From a virus: 64,000 nucleotides of DNA. Both the position numbers and the translations under genes were made by a program. The stretch lies in the IMG/VR virus record IMGVR_UViG_3300015371_000008, positions 1 to 64,000 of that record. The stretch is one strand, 5' to 3'. The notes beneath the pieces are model-generated. The model was not told the DNA's origin. It made no database searches and saw only the letters and a list, made by a program, of their open reading frames with translations. Positions 1 through 8,055 of this stretch are shown piece by piece (position 1 is the stretch's first letter; each line of letters opens with the position of its first letter).

Positions 1-39
1 GCCGGGCGTCAGGGAAGGGTTACAGATCGGCATAGGTGG

Positions 40-99
40 CTATCTGATAGGCCAGGTAGCCGACCGCAGGTCGAACTCCTGCTCGCCGATCTCGTTCAC
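40..99 (-). CDS. small peptide overlapping the next gene's stop, possibly frameshifted
   Basis: A 19-codon frame starts with GTG in a GTGA overlap with the stop of the upstream gene, an arrangement used repeatedly here. It begins MNEIGEQEFDL and stops at 40-42. A different frame over the same end reads VGYLAYQIATYADL and stops at 20, which looks more protein-like, so a one-base frameshift is possible. No function recognised. Confidence 0.3.
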   Translation of the reverse strand: MNEIGEQEFDLRSATWPIR

Positions 100-482
100 G
101 GCGCCACCTCCAGCGGGCCGACGGCCGCCCATACCCGGCACAGCGGGATGTCGCATTCGCTCCAGTCCTTGCGGGACAAAATCGGCTGGGTGTCGGGGTC
201 GGCGTGGAAGCCGCCTGCGTATTGCCACAGGTCGCCGTGGCAGTCACGGAGATCGCGGCGGAGGTCCCAGACGATGCGACCGGTGGCGTCCTTCCACGTA
301 TCCGGGTCGCTCTCGCCATAGCCCTTCTGCATGTCGCAGTCGGGGTGTGGGGCGACATGCTCGGCGGCGCCCAGGGCGATGAGCAGGGCGCCGGTCATCG
401 ACGTATTGAGGTCGCCGTCCTGGTGGAGCTGACGAACAAGCGCGGCCGTATCGCGCAGCCGCATCTCAGTCACGACGCTCAC
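96..482 (-). CDS. hypothetical protein, 128 aa
   Basis: An open frame with strongly GC-biased third positions encodes a 128-residue protein beginning MSVVTEMRLRD. It has no signal peptide or membrane segment and is Trp/Asp-rich in the second half. Its start lies inside the end of the upstream 466-843 gene (17-nt overlap), so the two are probably translationally coupled. I do not recognise a family. It may be a small phage accessory protein. Confidence 0.7.
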   Translation of the reverse strand: MSVVTEMRLRDTAALVRQLHQDGDLNTSMTGALLIALGAAEHVAPHPDCDMQKGYGESDPDTWKDATGRIVWDLRRDLRDCHGDLWQYAGGFHADPDTQPILSRKDWSECDIPLCRVWAAVGPLEVAP

Positions 483-843
483 CTGCTTCTTCTTCCTGGG
501 CCCGCTGCGCCGTGGCGGCGGCTTCGCCGATAGACTGGACTTCGGCGAGCAGGTCGTGAGCGGCGTTTTTGACCGCGTCTACACCGCTTTTCCAGCCGAG
601 GTCGTACGCGGTCCTGGCGCGGCGCTCGGCCCATCCCCACAGGAGTGCGACGATGCCCGCCATGGCGAACGCGAACCCGGCCTCACGGTCGCCGGAGGTG
701 ACATGGCCGATGGTCAGGCCGACCATGACAGCGGCGACGGATGTAGCCAGACTTTCCAGGATGGCGGAGGCGAGGGGGCGATGCGCGAGGACGCGCCGCC
801 CGGTGTGGGCGACGCGCTCCGCGATCTGGTGAAACCTGTTCAC
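466..843 (-). CDS. small membrane protein
   Basis: The 125-residue product has a basic N-terminus (MNRFHQIAERV), two adjacent hydrophobic segments at about residues 25-50 and 55-70, and a long Ala/Glu-rich, probably helical C-terminal tail containing QRAQEEEAGER. It overlaps the stop of the upstream 840-1715 gene by 4 nt and the next gene by 17 nt, so it sits in an operon. A holin-like role cannot be excluded, but nothing beyond topology supports it. Confidence 0.7.
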   Translation of the reverse strand: MNRFHQIAERVAHTGRRVLAHRPLASAILESLATSVAAVMVGLTIGHVTSGDREAGFAFAMAGIVALLWGWAERRARTAYDLGWKSGVDAVKNAAHDLLAEVQSIGEAAATAQRAQEEEAGERRD

Positions 844-1715
844 AGGTTCTCGTATCCTTCCTCTGCGGCGATCTGCTCCTCATGTCTGGCCTGAAGTGCT
901 TCCTGGATCTGGTCGTACAGCACGTCCTCGCTTTCGCCGGTCAGCATGCAGAACGCCTTCTCCAGCCCCCGGACGTAGCCGCCCCGATCCTCAGACTGGC
1001 AAGAGTGGGAGGCGTCCAGGATTTCGGTGAACAGGCGCTGGCCCATCTCTGCGGAGACGCGGTGCTTCAGCGGGATGCGCACGTCGCCCTCGTAGGCGAA
1101 TACCTTCGAGTGATCGACGCCCCGGGCGGGGCTGAAGACGACCTGGAGGTTGACCACATGGCCACGCTGTCCGTCGCCAGTCTTCTCGACGACCGTGTGG
1201 TCTGCACCGTGCAGGGTGACTACGTCGCCCGACTTGACGTTGCGCATGGCAACGGTGGGGTAGGCGGCGGTCAGCTCGTGCATGTGCAGGGCGAACAGGT
1301 GCCGCAGCGCGGCGTCCTTGGTCTCCTGGTCGGCCTGCGCCACGGCGTCGTCTGCGGCGGTCCAGAGGTTTTCCGGGGCACCGTGGTTCCAGGGGGGGCC
1401 GACGGGGGTGGCGTTGAGAAGGCGGCGCACGGCGGAGGCGCCGTGCATGCGGCCCTGGGGGTCGGCGCCTCCGGGTTCGTCGCGGTGCAGCGGGGAGGTC
1501 GTCGGCGGGACCTGTATGCGGTAGTAGTCGTTGCCGGGGTATGCCTGGTTGTTCTGGGCGTCGCCGGGGCCGTAGTCGGCGCACTGCCAGCGGCCGTTGT
1601 GGTCGTGCACCCAGCGGCCGTAGCTGGGGCCGGTGATGTAGTGGATCGGCAGGCCACAGGTGGGTCTGGCGCAGGTGGCGTTGCGGGGGCTCTGGATGGG
1701 GGCCGGGTCGGGCAT
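840..1715 (-). CDS. hypothetical protein with N-terminal Cys pair
   Basis: The start was chosen at the ATG preceded by AGGAGGAAAC rather than 16 codons earlier. The 291-residue protein (MPDPAPIQSPRN) has CARPTCGLPIHY near the N-terminus, a possible zinc knuckle, and a predicted beta-rich middle (GDVVTLHGADHTVVEK). The C-terminus is acidic. Expression is preceded by a 12-bp hairpin with an AGAGCGGC loop (1726-1760). Function unknown. Confidence 0.75.
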   Translation of the reverse strand: MPDPAPIQSPRNATCARPTCGLPIHYITGPSYGRWVHDHNGRWQCADYGPGDAQNNQAYPGNDYYRIQVPPTTSPLHRDEPGGADPQGRMHGASAVRRLLNATPVGPPWNHGAPENLWTAADDAVAQADQETKDAALRHLFALHMHELTAAYPTVAMRNVKSGDVVTLHGADHTVVEKTGDGQRGHVVNLQVVFSPARGVDHSKVFAYEGDVRIPLKHRVSAEMGQRLFTEILDASHSCQSEDRGGYVRGLEKAFCMLTGESEDVLYDQIQEALQARHEEQIAAEEGYENL

Positions 1716-1725
1716 GTTTCCTCCT

Positions 1726-1760
1726 GTGGTGGTGTCGTGCCGCTCTATCGACACCACCAC
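1726..1760 (-). promoter_or_regulatory. 5' UTR hairpin, GAGCG-loop family
   Basis: On the minus strand a perfect 12-bp stem (GTGGTGGTGTCG with CGACACCACCAC) closes an 11-nt loop containing AGAGCGGC. It lies 10 nt before the Shine-Dalgarno site of the 840-1715 gene. It is the longest stem and a slightly divergent loop of the recurring hairpin family. Confidence 0.7.
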
Positions 1761-1766
1761 CATACA

Positions 1767-2138
1767 TCACGCGCTAAATGCCTGTACAGCTTTACTGGTG
1801 GACGCCTCAATCAATTCCGACCAGACACTCACAGACAGCAGCTCCCCAGCCGCCTCCACGCGCACGCGCACGACCCGAATGGAACAGTCCTGACACAGCC
1901 CGTACTCCACCAGGTAGGCGGCCGGGCCGATCGACTCCGCCTGGCCACGCCGCACTACGACGGCGGTGGGGTGGTCGCATTCCAATGGCTCCAGCGCGGC
2001 CGTCACCTCCCGGTAGGGGGCTCCGCCGCCGATCGGCGTGGTGATACCGCTGGCCTGGGTGACGTACATGACACGGTCGAGGTGCGCGATGGCGGCCTGG
2101 ATGTCGTCCGGCCGCCCGGTGACCCGGATGTGAACCAT
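1767..2138 (-). CDS. hypothetical protein, 123 aa
   Basis: The ATG at 2138 (MVHIRVTGRPDD) is chosen because GGAGGA lies just upstream. A longer frame to 2204 is possible. The sequence alternates predicted strands and helices (DIQAAIAHLDRVMYV) and has a CDHPTAV...CQDCSIRV cysteine cluster that might bind a metal. Its last codons overlap an inverted copy of the CTAAATG element. Function unknown. Confidence 0.65.
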   Translation of the reverse strand: MVHIRVTGRPDDIQAAIAHLDRVMYVTQASGITTPIGGGAPYREVTAALEPLECDHPTAVVVRRGQAESIGPAAYLVEYGLCQDCSIRVVRVRVEAAGELLSVSVWSELIEASTSKAVQAFSA

Positions 2139-2185
2139 GGGGAAGTGTCCTCCGGCGGGTGTCGCAGGAGACTCGCGGCGTCTCC

Positions 2186-2232
2186 TGTACACATAGTGAC
2201 GCATGAGATCTCAAATGGTGATGCATGAGATC
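2186..2232 (-). promoter_or_regulatory. promoter with direct-repeat operator
   Basis: The minus strand has TTGAGA (2209-2214), a 17-nt spacer and TGTACA (2186-2191) upstream of the 1767-2138 gene. Two identical GCATGAGATC-type decamers (2201-2210 and 2223-2232 on plus) are 22 bp apart, two helical turns, and overlap or flank the -35. That is a likely repressor or activator site. Confidence 0.45.
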
Positions 2233-2641
2233 CAAAAACCTGGCCGGGAAAAGACGGCATCTTGGCCGTCTCCTCGGGCTCAAGGAAGCACTCCTCAGCG
2301 GGAATCCGCGCCCGGCTCCTAAAACACGCCAGCGGGGCCTGGTGAGGTTGCACCCTCTCCAGATCCCCGCCCGTACGTGCAACTGCCAGCGCGGCTGATG
2401 TGAAGTAGAGGCCCCGGGATCAGAAGTGCACCTGGACCGGGGTTCTACTGTCATCCACTCTAATTGATCCCCGTCGGGAGCGCTGCGCGAACAGAATGTT
2501 CCTCCAGGCACCCACCCTACCGGCCGGTAACTTGCGAGAACTTAGCATTCCCGCAAGTTCGCGACCGAGAGCACTGCTCCAGAAAACGAGCGGCCGACAC
2601 CCTGGCGCGAGCGTTGGTCGAATGGGATACTCCGGTTTCGA
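2233..2641. other. about 400 bp without a supported gene
   Basis: No frame in this stretch has a convincing start, ribosome site and codon bias. It carries several short inverted repeats but I see no tRNA and no terminator with a T-run. It may be an untranslated leader or hold an unrecognised RNA. Confidence 0.4.
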
Positions 2642-3310
2642 TCACCAGCCTGCGCGCCTCTGGTCTAGCCAGAGATCAACGGATCGTACGATCTTCTTCT
2701 GCTGGTCTCCCGGCCCCTCGATCAGATCAAGCAGCCACTCCTCGTCACCGTCTCGCAGTCGCCCACCCGCCTCTCCAAGACGCTTCATGGCGTAGGCCAG
2801 TCGATGCGCCGCCACCATCAGCGGATGGTCAGCCACAGCCCCCTTGCGCGAGAATGCGCCACCACCACGGCGGGCCACACGGTCCAGGTTCGCCGAAAGC
2901 GTCAGCCGCTCCCGGTGTTCCAGCACCTCTTCGACCCCGACAGAGAAGAGTCGGCCCAATGCCGTCCTTCGAGCCGCATGAGCTGGACCAACGAGGATGT
3001 CCCGTACGGTGGTGGTGTCCACGAGCACCTTCAAGGTCGCACCATCCGGGAAGTCGCGCAGACCCATCCGCAGGGCGTGCAGCTCGCAGACGTCCGTCCG
3101 CATACGACCCTCATGCGTAGCCAGCGCCGGGGGGCAGGTGAACCAACCGCCCGAGACACCGCCACTACCGTCCACCGTGCCGTAAGCGCCGATCAGCATC
3201 CGACTGGATACCGAACCGTCCACGGCCAACAGCCACTCGTCAAGATCCAGGGCGGCGGAATCAAGGTGTACCGTGCCCACGTCAGAGACATCGGGCGCTG
3301 AGGTGCCCAT
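2642..3310 (-). CDS. RNase H-like protein
   Basis: The 222-residue product resembles the ribonuclease H fold. AVDGSVS near residue 30 fits the first catalytic Asp, DVCELHALRMGL near residue 75 fits the Glu helix, and LKVLVDTTTVRDIL near residue 95 fits the second Asp strand. A later LDRVARRGG may supply the last acidic residue. This order is that of RNase HI. The start is ambiguous between adjacent ATGs at 3313 and 3310 after AAGGAGG. A role in removing primers or degrading RNA-DNA hybrids is inferred from the fold only. Confidence 0.55.
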   Translation of the reverse strand: MGTSAPDVSDVGTVHLDSAALDLDEWLLAVDGSVSSRMLIGAYGTVDGSGGVSGGWFTCPPALATHEGRMRTDVCELHALRMGLRDFPDGATLKVLVDTTTVRDILVGPAHAARRTALGRLFSVGVEEVLEHRERLTLSANLDRVARRGGGAFSRKGAVADHPLMVAAHRLAYAMKRLGEAGGRLRDGDEEWLLDLIEGPGDQQKKIVRSVDLWLDQRRAGW

Positions 3311-3372
3311 CATCCTCCTTGAAAGCCTGGCCCGCGATAAGCGGTGTTATCACGGGTCAGGCGACTGATGAC

Positions 3373-3795
3373 CTAGAGATTCTTGAGCGCCACAGCCAGG
3401 GGCTCGCGAGAGTTGGGGATGAGGTCGAGGTCGAGAACCTCGTCCTTGGGGACCCACCTGTAGCCGTCGATGAAGTCGCCCGGCCCGTGGCGGCTCATGT
3501 CCACCTCGTCGCCGCCCGCCTCGCAGAGTCGGGCAACGGCCACCACCGTCGGGCTGTCGGGCTGATTTCCGAGACGCCATGACCAGACGGCCAGCGGGCG
3601 TCCAGGGGACACCTCCAGGCCCACCTCCTCGTACACCTCCCGGATAAGTGCTTCGTCTGGCGTTTCGCCGTTCTGCATGCGTCCGCCCGGCAGCTCCCAT
3701 CGACCCGGTTGATGCGGGTCGTCCATGCTCTTTCTGACCAGCAGCAGCTTGCCTTGCCACTGGATTACGGCCTTCTGCGCGAATTGCACGTACAT
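3373..3795 (-). CDS. Nudix hydrolase
   Basis: The 140-residue protein contains a full Nudix box (residues about 37-59): GGRMQNGETPDEALIREVY followed by EEVGLEV, matching GX5EX7REUXEEXGU, whose glutamates bind the metal. The family hydrolyses nucleoside diphosphates linked to another moiety, and in phages often removes damaged or unwanted nucleotides. It is full length for a single-domain member. The neighbouring dCTP deaminase also acts on nucleotides. The exact substrate cannot be told. Confidence 0.88.
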   Translation of the reverse strand: MYVQFAQKAVIQWQGKLLLVRKSMDDPHQPGRWELPGGRMQNGETPDEALIREVYEEVGLEVSPGRPLAVWSWRLGNQPDSPTVVAVARLCEAGGDEVDMSRHGPGDFIDGYRWVPKDEVLDLDLIPNSREPLAVALKNL

Positions 3796-3836
3796 GGATC
3801 CCCTTCTTCGGCGGGGGGTTATTGTCCGCCCTCAGG

Positions 3837-4340
3837 TCATCCTTTCCGGCTGTAGTAGCGGGCTGCGATGATGAAGGCGATGGTGTGGGTTACCAGGGCG
3901 GCGTTGGAGATGCCGAGTCCCAGGGCCAGCCAGTCGCCGTCGTCGGTGATGGTGGCTCCCGCCAGGGACGCGAACTCCGCACCGAAGATCGCGAAAAGCA
4001 CGGGGATGACCATGGCGACCACTCCGGCGAGGAATCCCGCCTTGTCCTGGAGGCGACTCTGGCGTTCGTCCTGCCACGGCCCGCCTTCGGCAATCATGGC
4101 GGCATCGCTCCTCGGCGGCTTCTTGCGGAGCAGCCGGATTATGAAGTAGGCGTTACGGGCGAGGAGGGGGATAGCGAGCGCGCCGAGCATCGAGATGCGG
4201 ACGTCCCAGGAGGCGTCACTGGCGATGCTGTAGCCGACGATGACCATCCCCGCGACCCAGAGCAGGATCAGGGCCAGGTTGCCGAGGCGGTAGGCGGCGG
4301 CACCGTCAGCTTCCGGTGCCGTTGACGCTGTGGTCTTCAT
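3837..4340 (-). CDS. membrane protein, about four segments
   Basis: The 167-residue protein has hydrophobic stretches at about residues 22-40, 50-68, 104-122 and 140-158, with a charged loop (RKKPPRSDAAMIAEGGPWQDERQSRLQDK) between the second and third. Its start overlaps the end of the Xre-type regulator (35 nt). The pairing of a small helix-turn-helix regulator with a membrane protein resembles bacterial YgzD-like/DUF2178-type pairs. No function assigned. Confidence 0.75.
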   Translation of the reverse strand: MKTTASTAPEADGAAAYRLGNLALILLWVAGMVIVGYSIASDASWDVRISMLGALAIPLLARNAYFIIRLLRKKPPRSDAAMIAEGGPWQDERQSRLQDKAGFLAGVVAMVIPVLFAIFGAEFASLAGATITDDGDWLALGLGISNAALVTHTIAFIIAARYYSRKG

Positions 4341-4524
4341 AGAAGATCTCCCGAAGGTCGATGACGCCGAAAAGGTCTGCGATCTTGAGCGCCAGTGGCA
4401 GGGACGGGTTATATCGGCCCTGCTCGATGGAGATGATCGTCTGACGGCTCACGCCGAGTTTCTCGGCCAGGTTCTCCTGGCTCATGTCGCTTCCTTTGCG
4501 GAGCTGTTCGAGGTTGTTCCGCAT
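4306..4524 (-). CDS. Xre-family helix-turn-helix regulator
   Basis: The 72-residue protein (MRNNLEQLRKGSDMSQENL) is almost entirely a Cro/C1-type helix-turn-helix. MSQENLAEKLGVSRQTIISIEQ is the five-helix core, and the ending GVIDLREIFYED resembles small YgzD-like regulators. The start was set at 4524 because the promoter's -10 box ends only 7 nt upstream, so the message should be leaderless. A longer frame would begin upstream of the transcription start. It probably binds the palindrome in its own promoter and controls both divergent genes. Confidence 0.85.
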   Translation of the reverse strand: MRNNLEQLRKGSDMSQENLAEKLGVSRQTIISIEQGRYNPSLPLALKIADLFGVIDLREIFYEDHSVNGTGS

Positions 4525-4531
4525 GTCGAGT

Positions 4532-4578
4532 AGCGTATGTAAAGGTCCCTTGACTGTCAAGGTCGCTTTACATACGCT
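4532..4578. promoter_or_regulatory. back-to-back divergent promoters in one palindrome
   Basis: Two promoters share their -35 region. Minus strand: TTGACA (4555-4560), 17 nt, TACGCT (4532-4537). Plus strand: TTGACT (4550-4555), 17 nt, TACGCT (4573-4578). The whole forms a near-palindrome with arms AGCGTATGTAAAG and CTTTACATACGCT centred on TTGACTGTCAA. It is a probable operator for the adjacent Xre regulator. Confidence 0.8.
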
Positions 4579-4716
4579 CGCTGTGTGTCGATGATTGTTC
4601 GAAGGTGTTTCGATCCGTCCAACCCCCCGGCGCCACCCCCGGCGCGCACGGCATCATAGACACACACCCGATTTCCGATCCCGGCAGAGCGAACCGGGAA
4701 CCACCAGGAGACCCCC

Positions 4717-5310
4717 ATGACCATGGCCAGCGACAGCGGCAAGCAGCCCGGCATTCTGATGGCCATCGGCCACTACCTGGACCCGGTATGGCCCCCCGCC
4801 ATGGTGGCGTCCGGCGTAGCGTCCACCCTCATCCCCTCCGGCTCCGCACTGTCGTGGACATTCAGCGCCGCCTACTTCGCCGTCTTCTTCGGCGCCCTGG
4901 CCTGCGACCTCTTCGTCCACATGGGGAACCTATGCGAGCGGTGCATCCGAGCCATCCCCCTGGATCCACAGGCCGCCATCGAACGCGACCGCATGTGGTT
5001 GAAGCTCTTCCACCGAACCTCCAGCCAGATCTGGGTGCACATCCGGTCCGTCCGTGTTCCGGTACCGAACAAACTCCTCGCCCTCATGCTGCTCGGAACG
5101 GCCGTCCTTACCGCGATCCGGCTCACCTTCGACCCCGGCGAGCAGGCGCTGAAGTTCGTCGCCCTGCTCACATGGACCACCCCTCTTGCCAGCATTTTCT
5201 GGGCAACCTACCGGCACAACCGGCTTCAGCCATGGTGCCCGTTCTGCCCACGTGACGACGGCGACGACAGGGTGGAGGCTCCGGAACCTGACCCGTCGAT
5301 CAGCAGTTAG
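4717..5310 (+). CDS. membrane protein with C-terminal Cys motif
   Basis: This is the only well-supported plus-strand gene. The start ATG follows AGGAG by 6 nt. The 197-residue product has hydrophobic segments at about residues 27-45, 50-68, 122-138 and 145-165, a LCERC motif near residue 72 and a CPFCPRD motif near the C-terminus, possible metal or disulfide sites. It is driven by the divergent promoter, with a 5' UTR of about 130 nt. Convergent with dcd, which it overlaps by 11 nt. Function unknown. Confidence 0.8.
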   Translation: MTMASDSGKQPGILMAIGHYLDPVWPPAMVASGVASTLIPSGSALSWTFSAAYFAVFFGALACDLFVHMGNLCERCIRAIPLDPQAAIERDRMWLKLFHRTSSQIWVHIRSVRVPVPNKLLALMLLGTAVLTAIRLTFDPGEQALKFVALLTWTTPLASIFWATYRHNRLQPWCPFCPRDDGDDRVEAPEPDPSISS

Positions 5311-5947
5311 CCCGCGACGGACCCCCGGAACCCCTTCCAGTTGCTTTACCGGGTATCCTCAGCGTCGGTCGGCTGGGCCCTCGCCAGTCGGAATCCAGGA
5401 ACGAGCGTGACTCCACCGGCCCATGCTGCCCCTGATATCGCGATCCCAGACCTGGGCTTCCGTACGGCCGGGCGGCAGGCGACGACATCCGCATGAAGCA
5501 GAGCTGACCCACCTTCATCCCCGGGTGCAGCAGGATCGGCAGGGCGGCCACGTTCGACAGCTCCAGGGTGATGCGGCCGGTGAAGCCGGGGTCGATGAAT
5601 CCGGCCGTGGAATGGGTCAGCAGCCCCAACCGGCCGAGCGACGATTTCCCCTCCAGGCGGGCGGCCAGGTCGTCGGGCAGCGTCACCTCCTCCATGGTGG
5701 AGGCCAGCACGAATTCGCCCGGGTGCAGCACGAACGGCTGACCGTTGCCGACGCGCACCAGCCTGGTCAGATCAGGTTGGTCGGTCGCCGGGTCGATGGC
5801 CGGGTGCCGGTGGGTCTCGAACACCCGGAACAACCGGCTCAGCCGAACATCCACACTCGCCGGTTGGATCATGGCCGGGTCGTACGGGTCGATCCCGAGT
5901 GCGCCCGTATCCAGGCACATCTTGATGTCGGCATCCGACAGCAGCAC
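5300..5947 (-). CDS. dcd: dCTP deaminase
   Basis: A GTG start preceded by GAGGGG gives a 215-residue protein beginning [11 protein letters not shown]. The diagnostic core [11 protein letters not shown]...[10 protein letters not shown] (about residues 105-130) with TLELSN matches Dcd, including the region that carries the catalytic Glu and nucleotide-binding residues. The enzyme turns dCTP into dUTP, or directly to dUMP if bifunctional, feeding thymidylate synthesis. The last 30 residues are Gly/Arg/Ser-rich and extend beyond the usual end. Such enzymes are common in large phages. Confidence 0.9.
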   Translation of the reverse strand: MLLSDADIKMCLDTGALGIDPYDPAMIQPASVDVRLSRLFRVFETHRHPAIDPATDQPDLTRLVRVGNGQPFVLHPGEFVLASTMEEVTLPDDLAARLEGKSSLGRLGLLTHSTAGFIDPGFTGRITLELSNVAALPILLHPGMKVGQLCFMRMSSPAARPYGSPGLGSRYQGQHGPVESRSFLDSDWRGPSRPTLRIPGKATGRGSGGPSRANC

Positions 5948-5964
5948 AGCTTCCCCTCGATCTA

Positions 5965-6441
5965 TCAGCGTGCCGGTAGCGGCGGCACGGCCTGCTGCGG
6001 CACGAACCATGACGGCCGCCGCCCGCCCGGGTTGCGCATCCACTCCGGCCGTCGCGCCGCCCGGCCCTGCATCGCGCCGACCACCCGGAAGGTCGGAGGG
6101 TCGGCGATGACCAGCACGTACCAGCGGTCTTCCGGGTCGTTGTCTCGGACGATCAGGCAGCCGTCGGCGCGGGGGGTGGCCCGGATCTCCCAGGCGCGGC
6201 CCGCGTCCGGCTTGCCGTGGAAGGTGTTGACGGAGCCGTCCCAGTACAGCGACCGCACCTTGCAGAATGCCCGCTCCGCGCACGCCCCGTAAATCTCGTC
6301 GGCCAGACGCTCCATCCAGGAGCGCGGGCTGCCGGTGGATTGGTGCGGGTCCAGGTTCTGCAACCCGGAGGTGGCGAACCGGAGGAGGCCGACATGGGCG
6401 GCGCCCAGGAACTCGTACCAGTTCAGCCGGACCTCGCTCAC
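5965..6441 (-). CDS. conserved phage protein, possible nuclease fold
   Basis: The 158-residue protein runs [16 protein letters not shown]...[11 protein letters not shown]...[29 protein letters not shown] and ends [17 protein letters not shown]. This pattern (acidic residue, strand with E-R, then IVRDND) is familiar from phage proteins with a PD-(D/E)XK-like core. Catalytic residues are not certain, so nuclease activity is inference. Start overlaps the upstream gene by 4 nt (ATGA). Confidence 0.7.
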   Translation of the reverse strand: MSEVRLNWYEFLGAAHVGLLRFATSGLQNLDPHQSTGSPRSWMERLADEIYGACAERAFCKVRSLYWDGSVNTFHGKPDAGRAWEIRATPRADGCLIVRDNDPEDRWYVLVIADPPTFRVVGAMQGRAARRPEWMRNPGGRRPSWFVPQQAVPPLPAR

Positions 6442-6965
6442 CCGGGGAAGGACCTGCCGGGCAGCAGGGGAGGAGGCGGCGGCATCGCGGCGACGTCGTC
6501 CTGGATCGCCAGTTTGAACTCCGCCAACGTGATGTTCAGGGGGGACGACCCGGAATGCTTGATCATCAACCCGATCGGTGTGTTCGGAAACACGAAAATC
6601 TCATGCGCATAGTGCCGGTACTGGCCGCCCGGCGTCGGGCTGTCGTCCACCGTAGCCGTGGAGTCGGCGCCGGTGGTCAGGTTGAGGGGGTCACGGACGA
6701 ACTGGGCCCGGTACTCCGTGGAGCTACCGGCGGCCCAGAACACCATCGCCGTCAGGCTGCCCCACCCAGCCGTGATCGGCCAGATCAGCCCTGAGCGGGC
6801 GTCGGGATAGGTGGAGGCTCCACCCACGGGCTGGGCGGCGGGGTGCATGTTGTGCGGGTCGAACGACTCGGCCGCGCCGTACGGGAAACGCACCAGGTAG
6901 TAGTCGCCGCTGACCGGCACCACCTGCGGATCCACGACCTTCAGGGAGCAGACGTTAAGTGTCAC
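6438..6965 (-). CDS. hypothetical protein with poly-Pro tail, maybe structural
   Basis: The 175-residue product starts with GTG ([10 protein letters not shown]) and is rich in aromatic residues and predicted beta strands. It ends with [15 protein letters not shown]. Such short beta proteins with Pro tails are often virion decoration or baseplate parts, but that is only a guess. It is coupled to the next gene by an ATGA overlap. The ribosome site is weak. Confidence 0.65.
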   Translation of the reverse strand: MTLNVCSLKVVDPQVVPVSGDYYLVRFPYGAAESFDPHNMHPAAQPVGGASTYPDARSGLIWPITAGWGSLTAMVFWAAGSSTEYRAQFVRDPLNLTTGADSTATVDDSPTPGGQYRHYAHEIFVFPNTPIGLMIKHSGSSPLNITLAEFKLAIQDDVAAMPPPPPLLPGRSFPG

Positions 6966-7273
6966 CCGCCCAGGGTGGTAGGCAGCGGCCGGTAGCGTCG
7001 CGGTCTAACCGCATCATCCTTTCGCTGACTCAACCGTGGAAGAAGACGATCACGCCGGTTGCTGCGGTGGCACCTGCTACATTGATGCGCGGAGCGTCGT
7101 TGCCCGAAATGCCGAACCCCGGGGAACTTCCCAGGCTTTGCCGGGGCGTACTGAAACATCTGATGGCAGCCTTATCAAGGGCAAAAGTAGTAAGACCCGC
7201 GATTGACTGCTAATTGGACTAATAGGGAAAACTCGTCGTCTGGGCGGGCAACGGCGCTCCGCCTTCTTTTCGA
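6966..7273. other. intergenic; unstarted coding-like frame
   Basis: On the minus strand one frame ending at a TGA near 7047 reads STPRQSLGSSPGFGISGN then DAPRINVAGATAATG, with good codon bias but no ATG, GTG or TTG at its beginning. It may be the remnant of a gene. Nothing else is supported between the tRNA-Cys and the 6438-6965 gene. Confidence 0.3.
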
Positions 7274-7345
7274 AGCCTGAGGGGGGATCGAACCCCTGAA
7301 CCGACGGCTTTGCAGGCCGCCTCCCGCGCCAGCGAGAACCCAGGC
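7274..7345 (-). tRNA. tRNA-Cys(GCA)
   Basis: Acceptor GCCTGGG/CTCAGGC, anticodon loop CTGCAAA and T-loop TTCGATC are visible. It is the last tRNA of the array in the direction of transcription. Confidence 0.88.
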
Positions 7346-7569
7346 TATGTATTCAGACGTATGGCTGCCGCCCATACGATCAGGAGGACCAGGGCCGCCA
7401 ATTTGATGAACGTCCACACGCCGCGCTTGGCGTCCTGCTCCATTTTCGGAAGTGCGGCCAGAGTACCCTGCCATCTGCGCCACAGGTCCAACATCACCTG
7501 GAATCGTCTGCCGACGATGAATAGCATCATTCCGACGATGATGAGCAGCAGGACCCATTTGTGTGCCAA
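7345..7569 (-). CDS. small membrane protein in tRNA array
   Basis: A TTG start after GGGAG gives a 74-residue protein with two hydrophobic segments (VLLLIIVGMMLFIVG and LAALVLLIVWAAAI) separated by a basic loop (RRFQVMLDLWRRWQ). Two-segment topology and size would fit a holin, but so would many phage membrane proteins. A 42-aa frame (MTLNAPHS..., 7527-7655) overlaps its start and is less convincing. Confidence 0.6.
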   Translation of the reverse strand: MAHKWVLLLIIVGMMLFIVGRRFQVMLDLWRRWQGTLAALPKMEQDAKRGVWTFIKLAALVLLIVWAAAIRLNT

Positions 7570-7651
7570 GTCTCACTCCCGCAGGTCAGAGGACTGCAAA
7601 GCGCCTCCGCCAACGTACGCGCGGACGTCTCCGAATGTGGGGCGTTCAGTG

Positions 7652-7798
7652 TCATCGGGTCGCGTCGAATCGTACGGCGCCGCCCGGCTGCGACTGCTCC
7701 AGGTCCACCACGGCAGCCAGAAATCCGGCGGCGTCCAACTCTCCTCGCTGCAACCGCGCGACCAGATCGGACGCGTCCAGAATCACCACTTCGTTCAT
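7652..7798 (-). CDS. small acidic protein, 48 aa
   Basis: A short frame from ATG 7798 reads MNEVVILDASDLVARLQRGEL then DAAGFLAAVVDLEQSQ, with excellent GC third-position bias and amphipathic helices. The ATG lies directly after the 3' end of tRNA-Tyr and no ribosome site is visible. It ends in an ATGA overlap. It is too short to place in a family. Confidence 0.5.
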   Translation of the reverse strand: MNEVVILDASDLVARLQRGELDAAGFLAAVVDLEQSQPGGAVRFDATR

Positions 7799-7799
7799 G

Positions 7800-7883
7800 T
7801 GCGCCAGGAGAGATTCGAACTCCCAATGCCCGGAAGGGCCACAGCTTTACAGGCTGCTGAGCGACCAACTGCTCAACTGACGC
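7800..7883 (-). tRNA. tRNA-Tyr(GTA), long variable arm
   Basis: Acceptor GCGTCAG/CTGGCGC, anticodon loop CTGTAAA and the long variable arm normal for bacterial tRNA-Tyr. Confidence 0.9.
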
Positions 7884-7887
7884 TTGG

Positions 7888-7972
7888 GGTGACCGACGGG
7901 ACTCGAACCCGCATGAACCTTTCGGCTCCGGGGGTTCACAGCCCCCTTCCTCAACCAATTCGGATCGGTCAC
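7888..7972 (-). tRNA. tRNA with GTG (His) anticodon and long variable arm
   Basis: Acceptor GTGACCG/CGGTCAC, a perfect GGGGG/CCCCC anticodon stem with loop CTGTGAA, and discriminator C73 as expected for His. Unusually, the variable region is a hairpin (GAGCC-GAAA-GGTTC) as in Ser/Leu/Tyr tRNAs, and position -1 is T, not the G expected for His. Confidence 0.8.
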
Positions 7973-7975
7973 AGT

Positions 7976-8045
7976 CGGCCTGGAGGGAATCGAACCCACA
8001 CCTGATCTTTAGGAGAGATCTGCTCGGTCCTTCGAGCTACAGGCC
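7976..8045 (-). tRNA. tRNA-Arg(CCT)
   Basis: Acceptor GGCCTGT pairs with CCAGGCC, anticodon stem GATCT/AGATC with loop CTCCTAA. Reads AGG, a rare codon in high-GC hosts. Confidence 0.82.
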
Positions 8046-8055
8046 GTGCCGCCGG

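Noticed and set aside
1740-1790. Plus-strand copy of the CTAAATG element (CGCTAAATGCCTGTACAG)
   Set aside because: It points away from the local genes, lies in the end of a coding sequence and has no TTGACC upstream. Likely chance or a remnant. The plus-oriented CGCTAAATGGCTATGAC near 52485 was set aside for the same reason.
882-2228. Long plus-strand open frame (about 450 codons)
   Set aside because: It is antisense to well-biased minus-strand genes with good ribosome sites and has repetitive GVVGVVVAG-type composition, a typical shadow in high-GC DNA. Similar plus-strand frames at 24237-25796, 30570-31859, 53641-54885 and 56264-57850 were rejected for the same reason.
7527-7655. 42-codon frame MTLNAPHSETSARTLAEALC
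   Set aside because: It overlaps the better-supported 7345-7569 gene and contains a poly-Ser/Cys tail. It is coupled by ATGA but codon use is weak.
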